From positions 1 to 31,669 of IMG/VR virus record IMGVR_UViG_3300031673_006816: a stretch of 31,669 nucleotides of DNA. One strand, written 5' to 3'. This DNA comes from a virus. Made by a program: the position numbers and the translations under genes. Within the stretch, counting starts at the first letter, position 1, and every line of letters begins with the position of its first letter. This document shows, in pieces, positions 8,062 through 16,300 of the stretch. The notes under the pieces are model-generated. The model was given only the letters and a program-made list of their open reading frames with translations. It did no database searches and was not told the origin of the DNA.

Positions 8062-9231
8062 CTAGCCCTTCGCCTTCTTGCCCACCTTGACCTTCGGGAC
8101 CTCCGCCGTCTCCGAACCGGACTCGGCCTTCGCCTTCTTGGCCTGCGCCTTGTCGGCCTTATCCTTCTCGGCGAGGTACTTTGCGTTCTCGCCCGCGACG
8201 AACTCGTCGAACAACTTCAGCGCGGCCTTCGCCGCCTTCGGATCGTCCTCCGACTCCGGGTTGGTGCTGGGCGCGTAGGGAGTCTCCAACTCGCCCCGGT
8301 CCCACAGCGCCCACGCGATACCGCCGCGCAGGTTGTGGTACCGCTCGTACTGCTTGTCGTCCTCGGTGGAGGTAGCCAGGATGTTGCAGCCCACCCGGAG
8401 GACGTACTGCTTGGCCTTGCCCGACTTCCAGACCACGAGCGCCGCGTCCCGGGCCTTGCCGGTCAGGTGCTTCGCTGTGACCTCCTTCGGATGGGTCGCG
8501 CCCTCCGACTTCGCCACGCCCTTGATCAGCTTCTTGATCTCGGCGGCGGAGATACCGGGGTGGAGTTGGTCCTTGAGGATCGCCTTGCGCGCGCCGTCGT
8601 CCGCGTGCACGAGTTCGAGCCCCGCGATCATCGCGAGTTCTCCACTCTCGACCTTCGCCTGGACGTCCTTGGGGGCATCCATCAGGTCGAGACAGCGCCT
8701 GACTTTCTGCGAGTGGACCGACGTCTCCTGCGCGATCCGGGACACCGCCCACCCAGCGTCCCGCAACTGCATCGCGACCCGCCCGATCTCGATGGGGTTG
8801 AGGTTGATCCGGCCCTCTTCCGCGTTCTCGGCGACGGCGACCGCCCTCGCCTTGTAGTCGTCCCCTTCGAGGTCCACACGGATCGTGACCGGGACCGTCT
8901 CCCACCCCAGCAGATCGAGCGCCTTCAACCTCCGCTCGCCTGCGACGACGAGGAACTTCCCCTCCACGCCCTCCTTGGGTCTCACGGTGATGGGATTGAT
9001 CAACCCGTCCCGCTTGATCCCGTCCGCGAGGACTTCGACGTCCCCGACGAAGGACCTGGGGTTGAAGCCCTTGGTCACCTCGATGGCCCCCCGCGCCAAC
9101 TCGGACATGACCATGGCCTTCCCCTTCGTGGCCTTCGCGACGTCGCCCACGGTCAGCGGGACACCATGGAGGTATTGCACACCCGCTTCCTGCGCGGCCC
9201 CCTCCGACTTCACCTTCACGCTCTTGGGCAT
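8062..9231 (-). CDS. ParB-like DNA-binding protein (ParB/Srx N-domain plus HTH)
   Basis: 389 residues. Residues about 40-125 form a ParB N-domain: NPRSFVGDVEVLADGIKRDGL..., then the CTP/phosphate-binding signature GERR (98-101) in VVAGERRLKAL, then AENAEEGRINLNPIE. An HTH follows (about 150-185, VSRIAQETSVHSQKVRRCL). The remaining half is Lys/Ala-rich and ends PKVKVGKKAKG. Family roles range from partition and centromere spreading to transcription control. No parA is present, so regulation or genome organisation is more likely than plasmid-type partition. ATG 9231 has an AAGGAGGG site and is preferred to upstream codons. The gene has its own promoter and a terminator on each side, so it is a single-gene unit among operons. 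Confidence 0.88.
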   Translation of the reverse strand: MPKSVKVKSEGAAQEAGVQYLHGVPLTVGDVAKATKGKAMVMSELARGAIEVTKGFNPRSFVGDVEVLADGIKRDGLINPITVRPKEGVEGKFLVVAGERRLKALDLLGWETVPVTIRVDLEGDDYKARAVAVAENAEEGRINLNPIEIGRVAMQLRDAGWAVSRIAQETSVHSQKVRRCLDLMDAPKDVQAKVESGELAMIAGLELVHADDGARKAILKDQLHPGISAAEIKKLIKGVAKSEGATHPKEVTAKHLTGKARDAALVVWKSGKAKQYVLRVGCNILATSTEDDKQYERYHNLRGGIAWALWDRGELETPYAPSTNPESEDDPKAAKAALKLFDEFVAGENAKYLAEKDKADKAQAKKAKAESGSETAEVPKVKVGKKAKG

Positions 9232-9273
9232 TGCGCCCTCCTTTTCAGTGGCGGCAACGCCGCCAACACACAA

Positions 9274-9302
9274 AACATAGTGTAAACAATCCGCTGTGTC
9301 AA
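9274..9302 (-). promoter_or_regulatory. Sigma70-like promoter of the ParB-like gene
   Basis: TTGACA at 9297-9302 and TATGTT at 9274-9279 with a 17-bp spacer. It directly follows the RecA terminator. Element copy B (TTTACACTATG) overlaps the spacer and -10, a position where a bound repressor would block polymerase. Confidence 0.8.
9276..9287 (-). promoter_or_regulatory. Repeated element copy B (GTTTACACTATG)
   Basis: This copy matches the TTTACAC[A/T][A/G]TG consensus of the five copies in the window and is embedded in the -10 region of the ParB promoter. It is the copy that most strongly argues for an operator role. Confidence 0.45.
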
Positions 9303-9324
9303 GAAAAAATCCCGCGTGGCAGGA
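9303..9324 (-). terminator. Intrinsic terminator after recA
   Basis: A 6-bp stem TCCTGC/GCGGGA (one G-U pair, CAC triloop; 9310-9324) begins right after the RecA stop and is followed by TTTTTT. The ParB promoter -35 begins within two bases of the T-tract. Confidence 0.7.
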
Positions 9325-9325
9325 A

Positions 9326-10597
9326 TTATTCCGCGTCCTCGTCCACCGCAGTAATCGACTGCGCCTGCGCGCAAACGTCCTGCATCGCCTGCAGGGCGTG
9401 CGCGCGGAACCCCGGCACGCACATGGCCTTCAACCAACCGTCCCGATCCGCGAAGCCAACCTTCGACCAATCCGCCTTGTACCCACCGGAATTGCCATCC
9501 TTCTTGATCTTCTTCGCATCCATGAGGTAGTCGAACATGCTCAACTCCGGGCTCGGGCCGTGCTCGAAGTCAATCACGAATGACGCCTCCCTGTGCGGAG
9601 GGTACAGCCGGTTCTTGTCGGTCCGCAAATGAGACTCGTACCCCGTCGTCACGTCCCCCGACTTGATCGCCTTCCGGTATGCGACGTTGATCCGGATTGA
9701 TGCGGCATACCGCACAGCGTAACCCCCCACGGTCTCCGTCTTCTTCCCGAATCCAATCGCGCCGACCTTCGTGCGGATTTGGTTGACCCAAACCATGCAC
9801 GCCCGAATCTTCGCGATGGCCTTGTAGAGCTTCCGGCATCCCTTGCTCATACTGCGCGCGATCAGCGCAACATGGCTGTCACTGATGGACTTTTCGATCC
9901 GCTCCGCGCGGGGCACGCTCGCAGCCACCGAATCCCAAACGAACAACCACGGGGCCGGGGGTGGAGACTCCGGGTCTTCGAGGTCAGCCATGTACTTCCA
10001 GACGAGGTCCCAACCCTCCTCGATATCATCCGGGTTGGCATAGATCAACCGATCCTCGTCGATGCCCAACTGGATCAGCTTGTCGACATCCAGTGAGTTT
10101 TCGTAGTCGAGTATCACCGCTGTACCGCCGATGCTCTGGCACCCCCTGATCATCAGATGCGTCAGTGCGCTCTTCCCCACCCCCTCCGGACCGAACACTT
10201 CGACCGCACGCCGGACCGGCAGACCCCCGCCCAAGATCGCATCGACCTGCGGGAGCATCGTCGGTATCCACTCAGTCACGTCGGACAACACTACGTCACG
10301 GTCCGCCAGCAGACCGACGTTCTTCGGGTTGTACTTCTTCTTCACCCACAGCGCCCGCGTGGACTTCACGAGCTTCCGCGCCAACGCGGCGCTCGCCGCG
10401 ATCACCTCAGCAGACGGGCTTAGTATACTTGTCTCCGACTTTGACGAGTCCGGAGAGATTGGACTTGGGGGGCTTTCCGACTTTGATTTTGGGCTGGGAC
10501 TGGGGCTTTGACTTGACGGACCCTTCACCTTGATCGTCGCCTTCGCTGGAACCTTCACCCGCACCGGTGACTTTGAAGCTGACGTTGCCTTCGCCAT
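9326..10597 (-). CDS. recA: RecA/UvsX-type recombinase with low-complexity N-terminal extension
   Basis: 423 residues. The RecA core starts near residue 85. Walker A is GPEGVGKS (136-143) and Walker B LFVWD (218-222). The loop regions are followed by WVNQIRTKVGAIGFGKKTETVGGYAVRYAAS, typical of RecA. Known role: ATP-dependent filament on ssDNA and strand exchange. Residues 1-63 are an extra Ser/Pro/Lys-rich, probably disordered tail (KVKVPAKATIKVKG, SPSPSPKSKSESPPSP) encoded in a region that overlaps the previous gene by 191 bp in another frame. ATG 10597 is supported by AAGGAG seven bases upstream. A GTG at about 10405, right after the upstream stop, would remove the tail but lacks a comparable site. 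It sits in a cluster with SSB and UvsY-like genes and ends at an intrinsic terminator. Confidence 0.92.
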   Translation of the reverse strand: MAKATSASKSPVRVKVPAKATIKVKGPSSQSPSPSPKSKSESPPSPISPDSSKSETSILSPSAEVIAASAALARKLVKSTRALWVKKKYNPKNVGLLADRDVVLSDVTEWIPTMLPQVDAILGGGLPVRRAVEVFGPEGVGKSALTHLMIRGCQSIGGTAVILDYENSLDVDKLIQLGIDEDRLIYANPDDIEEGWDLVWKYMADLEDPESPPPAPWLFVWDSVAASVPRAERIEKSISDSHVALIARSMSKGCRKLYKAIAKIRACMVWVNQIRTKVGAIGFGKKTETVGGYAVRYAASIRINVAYRKAIKSGDVTTGYESHLRTDKNRLYPPHREASFVIDFEHGPSPELSMFDYLMDAKKIKKDGNSGGYKADWSKVGFADRDGWLKAMCVPGFRAHALQAMQDVCAQAQSITAVDEDAE

Positions 10598-10868
10598 TCG
10601 CTAACTCCTTCTCGCACAGCTTCTGCAGGGCCTCAACGTCCGCATCGGCCCCCAATGCGGAATAGACCGTATTCACGAAGTCGATCTCGCCCCGGAGCAC
10701 CCGGAACAACTGCTTCCGGAGTTCGCCCGCCAGGGCTGTCATGTCACCCGCCACGTCGTCACTCAACGTCCGACTGACAGACGCGTACGGCTTGAAGAAC
10801 ATGAATCCTTCCCCGACTTTGATCGTGGGGTTCGACCCGATCTCAACTCGGTCGCCTTCCTTCAACAT
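10407..10868 (-). CDS. Hypothetical protein with Lys/Ser tail, overlapping recA
   Basis: 153 residues, not recognised. Residues 1-95 look folded (GDRVEIGSNPTIKVGEGFMFFKPYASVSRTL, then amphipathic helices ending KLCEKELANG). The rest is low complexity with PKIKVGKPPKS and KVGDKYTKPVC. It lies between SSB and RecA, so a recombination or replication accessory role is plausible but not shown. Its last 63 codons are also read, in a different frame, as the RecA N-terminal tail. The start at 10868 has GGGAGGG upstream. That site falls in a small CTCCC/GGGAG hairpin (10878-10894) that could limit ribosome access. Confidence 0.72.
   Translation of the reverse strand: MLKEGDRVEIGSNPTIKVGEGFMFFKPYASVSRTLSDDVAGDMTALAGELRKQLFRVLRGEIDFVNTVYSALGADADVEALQKLCEKELANGEGNVSFKVTGAGEGSSEGDDQGEGSVKSKPQSQPKIKVGKPPKSNLSGLVKVGDKYTKPVC
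10605..10612 (-). promoter_or_regulatory. Ribosome-binding site deciding the recA start
   Basis: AGAAGGAG lies 7 nt before ATG 10597, inside the coding sequence of the upstream gene. It is the main evidence that RecA really starts 191 bp before the upstream gene ends. Confidence 0.65.
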
Positions 10869-10987
10869 CGCCCATCCCTCCCATCAAGAGGGAGTAGTGC
10901 GGAGGGCCGTCGTGGCGGTACGCGCGTGGGACCACGAACGGAGCTATCCACCTGACCTGCGTACTCTTCACACCCCCGCAGCACCCG

Positions 10988-12247
10988 TCACTTCTTGCTC
11001 ATCTTGGCCTTCAGCGTGCTCGACGCCGTCGGCTTCGCCTTGCCCACGATGGGCTTCGGAGCGGGCTTCGGAGCGGGCTTCGGAGCGGGCTTCGGCTTCG
11101 TGACGATCTTCGGCTTCACCGGCTTCTTCTCCTCGGGGGGCACTACCGTCAGACCCTCGACCCCGACCGTGAAGACGGTACCGTCCGCCACCCCCGCCAC
11201 CCCCGCAACCACCACGTCGGCGACGTTGTCCCCTTCCTCGTCCACGCTGGTCGACTGCACTTCCCCGACCACCTCGGCATCCTCGTACTCGAACTTGACG
11301 AGCATGCCCTTCTTCAGTTCGCCCTCCGCCGACTCCTCGCTGGCAGTCGCCGCGACGGGGGCGTCGTCATCGCTGGCGGTCTCCTCGCTGGCGGTCTCGT
11401 CATCATCGCTGGCAGTCGCCGCGACGGGGGCGTCGTCATCGCTGGAGGTCTCCGCAGCGGCAGTCGCGTCATCATCGCTGGCAGTCGCCGCGACGGGGGC
11501 GTCGTCATCGTCACCCGCATCGCCGTCCTCCGGCTTCTTCAACTTGGGAATCTGGCTGAAGACGGCCATGTACTTCTCCGGGATGTCCTCGCCGGTGAGG
11601 TGCATGTACATCTGCTGCATGAGTTCCTTGTTGACGGCGTAGAAATACCGCGCGACGTCGAAGGTCTTCGCGGCCTCTACGATGGCATCCAGCATCTTCT
11701 TGTCGTCGTGCAACGGCGTGCGGTCGAGGAACTTCACGCTCCACTCCGTGCTGAGTTCCTTGCCCTCCTTCTTGACCCTGATGTCGCGCCCCTCGACAGG
11801 ATCGGTGATGTCCTCGCCGTCGTCATCGTCCAGCATCGCGTCGACGATGGGCTGATACACGTACTTCGGCTTGGCGCGGAAAATGCGGATGTTGGGGTTC
11901 TCGGGCGTGCCTGGGTTCGCCCGGTCGATCACCGGCACCCAGTATTCGCGCTGGACGCGAACGACCTTGTTGATCGCTTCGATCTCTTCCTTGGACTTCT
12001 CCCGGCGGGCCTCGTCGAGGATGTCAATGATCGGGTCCGGAAGTCCCCACGTCTTCGGACTCGTCGTCGACTTCTTGGCCGAAACGTAGTAAACACTCAC
12101 GTACTCCTTGCCCGGAAGCTCGTCGAAGCACGGCAGCAGACGGAAACGCGCCTTGACCAGGGTCTTGTTGTCAATCAAGACCCCACCCCTCATCGACGCG
12201 ACCTGCCCCTTGAGCTTCTCCATCAACTCACTGGAAATCTTCGGCAT
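10988..12247 (-). CDS. gp32-like single-stranded DNA-binding protein with repeat linker and KPAP tail
   Basis: 419 residues. Residues 1-235 resemble phage gp32-type SSBs: a beta-rich core with RFRLLPCFDELPG, YVSVYYVSAKK, REYWVPVIDRANPGTPENPNI, KYVYQPIVDAML and the characteristic DITDPVEGRDIRV. T4-like zinc ligands are not evident. Residues 240-305 are three 23-residue acidic repeats (DDDAPVAATAS at 247, 270 and 293). Residues 310-365 look like a small beta-barrel/KOW-like module (KKGMLVKFEYEDAEVVGEV). The last 45 residues are basic KPAPKPAPKPAP ending KAKMSKK. Classical SSBs end in an acidic protein-interaction tip; here the acidic part is internal and the end is basic. The start has an AAAGGAG site. 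It lies between UvsY-like and RecA genes, as expected for a recombination cluster. Confidence 0.75.
   Translation of the reverse strand: MPKISSELMEKLKGQVASMRGGVLIDNKTLVKARFRLLPCFDELPGKEYVSVYYVSAKKSTTSPKTWGLPDPIIDILDEARREKSKEEIEAINKVVRVQREYWVPVIDRANPGTPENPNIRIFRAKPKYVYQPIVDAMLDDDDGEDITDPVEGRDIRVKKEGKELSTEWSVKFLDRTPLHDDKKMLDAIVEAAKTFDVARYFYAVNKELMQQMYMHLTGEDIPEKYMAVFSQIPKLKKPEDGDAGDDDDAPVAATASDDDATAAAETSSDDDAPVAATASDDDETASEETASDDDAPVAATASEESAEGELKKGMLVKFEYEDAEVVGEVQSTSVDEEGDNVADVVVAGVAGVADGTVFTVGVEGLTVVPPEEKKPVKPKIVTKPKPAPKPAPKPAPKPIVGKAKPTASSTLKAKMSKK
11051..11095 (-). repeat. 12-bp tandem repeat encoding KPAP
   Basis: gggcttcggagc occurs three times in a row, plus a partial fourth, inside the 3' end of the SSB-like gene. 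It encodes the KPAPKPAPKPAP tail. Confidence 0.85.
11339..11510 (-). repeat. 69-bp tandem repeat in the SSB-like gene
   Basis: An identical 34-bp core occurs at 11339-11372, 11408-11441 and 11477-11510, spaced exactly 69 bp. Each unit encodes 23 residues containing DDDAPVAATAS. The near-perfect DNA identity suggests recent duplication and possible length variation among relatives. Confidence 0.88.
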
Positions 12248-12290
12248 AGCACGACTCCTTTCTCCCGCCGGTCCTGACCTCTGGCTCTGC

Positions 12291-12308
12291 TGAGGGACCT
12301 ATCCCTCA
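12291..12308 (-). other. Stem-loop at the stop of the UvsY-like gene
   Basis: TGAGGGA/TCCCTCA forms a perfect 7-bp stem with a 4-nt loop and includes the stop codon. There is no following T-tract, so it is more likely an mRNA structure than a terminator. It lies between this gene and the SSB start. Confidence 0.4.
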
Positions 12309-12800
12309 TTCATGCATATCCACGAATCGGTCGACCAAACGGGTAACTACAAAGCACCTGTGGTGCATGGCTTCCTTCATCACCTTGAGAATCTCGTGCA
12401 CTCTCTTGGAATTGTTCCAACCCGCGAGCGAGGACTGTACGTGCTGGTCCAGGTCGGTGTGGGCTCTAAACTCAGCTTCGGTCGGCATGAAATCGCTGTC
12501 GCTACGCAGTGAGGATCGGTACCCAAGGTGGTACTCCGACCACACCCGCTTGTGCTTCAACTCTGCCGCATTTGCTTTGGCAGAAGCTCGTGCACACTGA
12601 TATGCCCAAAACGCATACCGCTCGTGCGCGTGGAGAGCAGCCTTGACCATCCCATCGGGATCGTCCGGGATGCTCAACTCCGCCGCGACGTTCATCGCGA
12701 CAACCGACTTATTCTCAAGGATGACTGTGATCGTCTCTGGAAGGAGATTCTCACTGCGAGGCAGGTCATCACCCTCGGGCTCACACTCTGCTGGAACCAT
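12306..12800 (-). CDS. UvsY-like recombination mediator candidate
   Basis: 164 residues, mostly helical. From residue about 55: YAFWAYQCARASAKANAAELKHKRVWSEY, then SLRSDSDFMPTEAEFRAHTDLDQHVQ, then WNNSKRVHEILKVMKEAMHHRCFVVTRLVDRF. This order (aromatic plus Trp helix, Lys/Glu-rich helix, short acidic break, an E/D-rich helix, a Trp-containing long helix ending R-x-F-x-(V/I)) is the layout of T4 UvsY, which loads RecA-type recombinase onto SSB-coated DNA. Placement directly before SSB, with RecA following, fits. Overall sequence identity looks low, so this is an inference from pattern and context. The start at 12800 has AAGGAG and GGGA sites upstream. Confidence 0.5.
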   Translation of the reverse strand: MVPAECEPEGDDLPRSENLLPETITVILENKSVVAMNVAAELSIPDDPDGMVKAALHAHERYAFWAYQCARASAKANAAELKHKRVWSEYHLGYRSSLRSDSDFMPTEAEFRAHTDLDQHVQSSLAGWNNSKRVHEILKVMKEAMHHRCFVVTRLVDRFVDMHE

Positions 12801-12838
12801 CCGGTCCCTTACTCCTTAGTAGTCGCCCAATGCGGTAA

Positions 12839-12867
12839 AATCTGCCACACCACTACGAGCATGTCAA
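12839..12867 (-). promoter_or_regulatory. Possible promoter before the UvsY-SSB-RecA cluster
   Basis: TTGACA (12862-12867) in the context GGTCTTGACA is very like the -35 at 6996-7001, and again contains the stop codon of the upstream gene. The -10 at 17 bp (CAGATT) is poor, so the promoter may be weak or activator-dependent. Confidence 0.35.
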
Positions 12868-13346
12868 GACCTTTTCCGCACTTTTGTCTTCTCCGCATGG
12901 CACCATACGCACAAGGTCTGGTACCCCTCAATCCCACACGTGCCCCCACCTTCCCTCACAGGCACGATATGGTCCGCGTCCCACAGTGACTTGAAAGCTC
13001 GGTCCTTCGATATTCCCAATGCTTCAGTGAGAGAATAGAAGGCTTTCCACCCCTCCTGATTCCGGGTGCGGGTGAGTTGCCTGCGGATAGCATTCGTGTC
13101 CCGACCACACTGGGCGCAGACACCCTTGTCTCGGCAGCGAACCATCGAACGTACGCCGAACCCACAACGGATACGGACCTCGTCCCGGCACTGCGTACTA
13201 CAGAAGCTCGTGCGGCGCGCCGCAACAAGACGGCAACCGCACCACCGACACAGCCAATAACCCTCGGCATCCTTGCGCTTCGGGTAGTCGCGATTCATGT
13301 CCGCAAACCGCTCTCGTCGCTTCACGCGAACACGGACCTTGCTCAC
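12864..13346 (-). CDS. HNH endonuclease with N-terminal zinc finger
   Basis: 160 residues. A basic N-terminus is followed by a zinc finger (CRWCGC...CSTQC), a CAQCGRD pair, then the HNH core DADHIVPVREGGG ... TLCVWCHAEKT, in which the His of ADHI, the conserved GGG turn and the CxxCH segment are intact. Known family role: metal-dependent DNA nicking or cleavage, as homing, restriction or resolvase-like enzyme. It may also help process phage DNA, given its place among replication genes. GTG 13346 is chosen because it overlaps the Pol stop as GTGA and has GGAAGG 7 nt upstream. Free-standing HNH genes next to polymerase genes are common in phages. Confidence 0.85.
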   Translation of the reverse strand: MSKVRVRVKRRERFADMNRDYPKRKDAEGYWLCRWCGCRLVAARRTSFCSTQCRDEVRIRCGFGVRSMVRCRDKGVCAQCGRDTNAIRRQLTRTRNQEGWKAFYSLTEALGISKDRAFKSLWDADHIVPVREGGGTCGIEGYQTLCVWCHAEKTKVRKRS

Positions 13347-16300
13347 GTGGATGCCTTCCACGCCATAGCCTCCCACAGTTCGTCGACGTTCGACGGTGTG
13401 CGTGAAAGTGACACACTGCCCTTCGCGTCAGTGACAAACAGGTCTGTCTCCACTGACTCATTCTCGACGACCACGAACGGATCGAACTCAACAAGATGTC
13501 CCCACGTGTATCCCATCTCCATCTCCGCCACAATTGGGACCTTCAGCCACTTCCAGTCGATCCCGGGCAGCACGCCCTCCGACAGCGAGGGCAGGTTCTC
13601 CATGATCTGCTTCGCGATGGTCGCCACTTCAAGCACCTCGTCAACGAGGCAGTCGAACACGAGGGAGTCGTGCACGGTCAGAATGATCAGGGACTTCAAC
13701 CCCCGCGCCTTCATCTCCATCATGATCAGGACGAGTGACATGAGGGTCATCTCGGACGCGCCGTTCTGGATCGGGAAATTGATGATCTGGCGTAGTGCCC
13801 TCGAACGAATCTCCTTGTCCTCGCTGAAGACCTCTGGCACGCGCCTGCGTCGACCAGTGAACGAATCGAGGTACCCCTGCTTGAGGACCCGCTGTTGTGT
13901 TCGCTCGATACCCGCCTTGAGCCCCGGACGCACCCGGAAGTATTGCTGGATGAACTCCTGTGCCTCCTCCGTCGTGATGAACACCCCGTCCTTCCGGAGC
14001 GTCGACACGAGGGCATTCGGACCCCCACCGTACAGGACACCGAAATTGATTCGCTTGGCCCGCGTTCGCATGGGCTTGCGTTCCTTCTCCGGGAGCGCAA
14101 GGAACTTCTCAAGCGTCATGTGGTGCATATCAGCAGCGGTCAACGTGTGAAGGTCGATCCCCTTCTTGTACGCCGCGATCATCGACGCGTCCCCGAACCA
14201 CGCCGCCGCGATGCGAAGCTCGATCTGTGAGTAGTCCGCCTGCAGAATCACCCCGTCGTCCCCGAAACGGGAGATGTACACACACTTAGCCTCGGGAGGT
14301 ATATTCTGCAGGTTGGGTTCTCGACTCGATAGCCTGCCAGTCACAGTCCCGTGTGGCAGGTATGATCCGTGCACGCACAGGTTCTGGTCGAGCCGACCCA
14401 AGACCGGCTGAATGAACGTGGAGTGGACCACTTCAAGTTCACGATAGCGGATGATCAGGGGCGCAAGGTCATTACCTGCCCGTTCGTAGTCGTGGAGCAC
14501 GTCGGCCTTCGTCGTGAAGAGGTCCCACTCCTTGTGCTCGATGGCCTGCTCGCACAACGCGGTGAACTCGACGAGAGGCTTGTTCTGAGCCTTGAGCTTC
14601 GCGTTGATCCGGGTGAATCGCGAGACCATTCGCTCGAACCCGGCATCTGTCAATTCGAGCGGCTTGAGCCCGTACCCATCGAAGAGCACCTCGCGAAGCT
14701 GCGTGGGAGACCCCGGGTTGAACTTGTGCTCCCCCGACTTCTTCTTCTGTTCCCGCGCGATCTCGAACTGACGAACCCTCGGCAGCTTCCGTACCGCCGC
14801 CATCTGGTCCGCCATCTTCTGCGTGTACTCCTTGTCGAGGGCCTGAACCTTGTCAACGTCTACTCTCGCCCCAGCGTATTCGAGGTCCGCAAGCGTCTCC
14901 GACAACCGGGGCAGGAAGGTGTTCGCAAGAGCCTGTATCCGCTTATTTTCCGCATACCCCGGTTCCGCGAGCATCCCGCTGTCACACCGCAGCGTCACGT
15001 CGGTGTCCATCGCGGCGTACGGGAACAACAATTCCGCCGGGATGTTCGCGTAACTACCACCCTTGTCGGGATTCGCTTCCGGGTGGGTCTTGATGTACTG
15101 CTCCAGCGGACGCTCGTACCCGCCCATGCCGGTATAGGCGAAGGCAATGGTCCCCAAACCGTGCGTGCCACGTCGTTCGTCGATGCAGAGATGCGTGAGC
15201 ATCGTGTCGCGCCGGAGCCCCTGAATGACACACCCACCAAGAGCCTTCCGTATGTGTTGCCGGTCAAACTTCTCGTTCTGTGCGATCTTCGGGACGTCCG
15301 ACTCAAAGACCTTCCGGAGAATGTCGACGACCTGCTGCCGCTGTCCTTCCTCCGGTCCGCCCACCCGCCACGGCGACTCCAGGTGATCGAACGGCACCGT
15401 GTACCCACTACCCTCCTCGCAACTGAAGCTGAAGCACAGGAGGGGCGGGAACTTGTTCTGAAACGGGCTGAGCGAACCGGTCTCAGTGTCGAACGACAGT
15501 TGGCTAGCCGCGAGGAGCTTCTCCCCCAGCTTCTCCACCGCCGGGAGCGTCTGCAGTACGTGGTACTCCCCCACCCCGGGCAGTGGTTTGTAATTACCCG
15601 ATAGGTATTCCTCGACACGAGCTATCGTTTCGAGGAACTCGTCTGTCTTGTAGTCCATCCGAAGCACGTACACCGGATGCAGACAGGCGAGGATGTCCTT
15701 GCCGTACCACGCCGGATGGGTGCTCTTCAAGAAGCGCCGGGAGAAGAAGGTAATACCAGTTTGGTTCGTCAGGAACTCCAGGCTACAGTTACCCAGCACC
15801 ACGATCAGTTCCGGTTGCCTCGCCTCGATCTCTCGCACGAGTTGATAGGAACAGCAGCGGATGTCCGTGGCGCGAGGGTCGCGGTTGCGCGGAGGACGAC
15901 ACCGGATCAAGCTAGTGAACGCGTACTCCTCCGGCTTGAGCCCGGTCACCTCCGGTATGACGCCCCGCAAGAGCGTACCTGACTTCCCCAGGAACAGCTT
16001 GCCCTTCTTGTCCTCCTCCGCCCCGGGAGCCTCGCCCACAAACAGCACACGGACGTGTCCCCACGGCTCCTCAGAGATGTTGCGGGTGTGAATGACGTGC
16101 TCGTCCTTCTCCTTCGCCAGTATCTTCTCCCAGTTACGCTGGTACTGCTCCTTGTAGATGCCGAAGTCGTGGGAGAAGGGCATAAGCGGGCAGAACATAC
16201 ACCCGGATTTTGAGTTACCCGGGTCAGGCGAAACTACATTCCCACCATACGCGGCCTCGTAGTTCGTGGCGATAGCAGTGGACCGCTTGGGATTCGGGCC

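Noticed and set aside
8056-9285. Plus-strand 409-codon frame opposite the ParB-like gene
   Set aside because: Leu/Arg-rich antisense shadow; the minus strand has GERR and HTH motifs and its own promoter and terminator.
11339-11510. Regular 69-bp repeats as a CRISPR array
   Set aside because: The repeats are in frame in a protein-coding gene and the intervening sequence is also repeat-derived, not unique spacers.
13347-13376. Longer HNH start at 13376
   Set aside because: It would lie inside the polymerase coding end; GTG 13346 forms the usual GTGA overlap with a good ribosome-binding site.
14369-15604. Plus-strand 411-codon frame inside the polymerase
   Set aside because: Antisense shadow of the UDG-PolA fusion with no recognisable motif.
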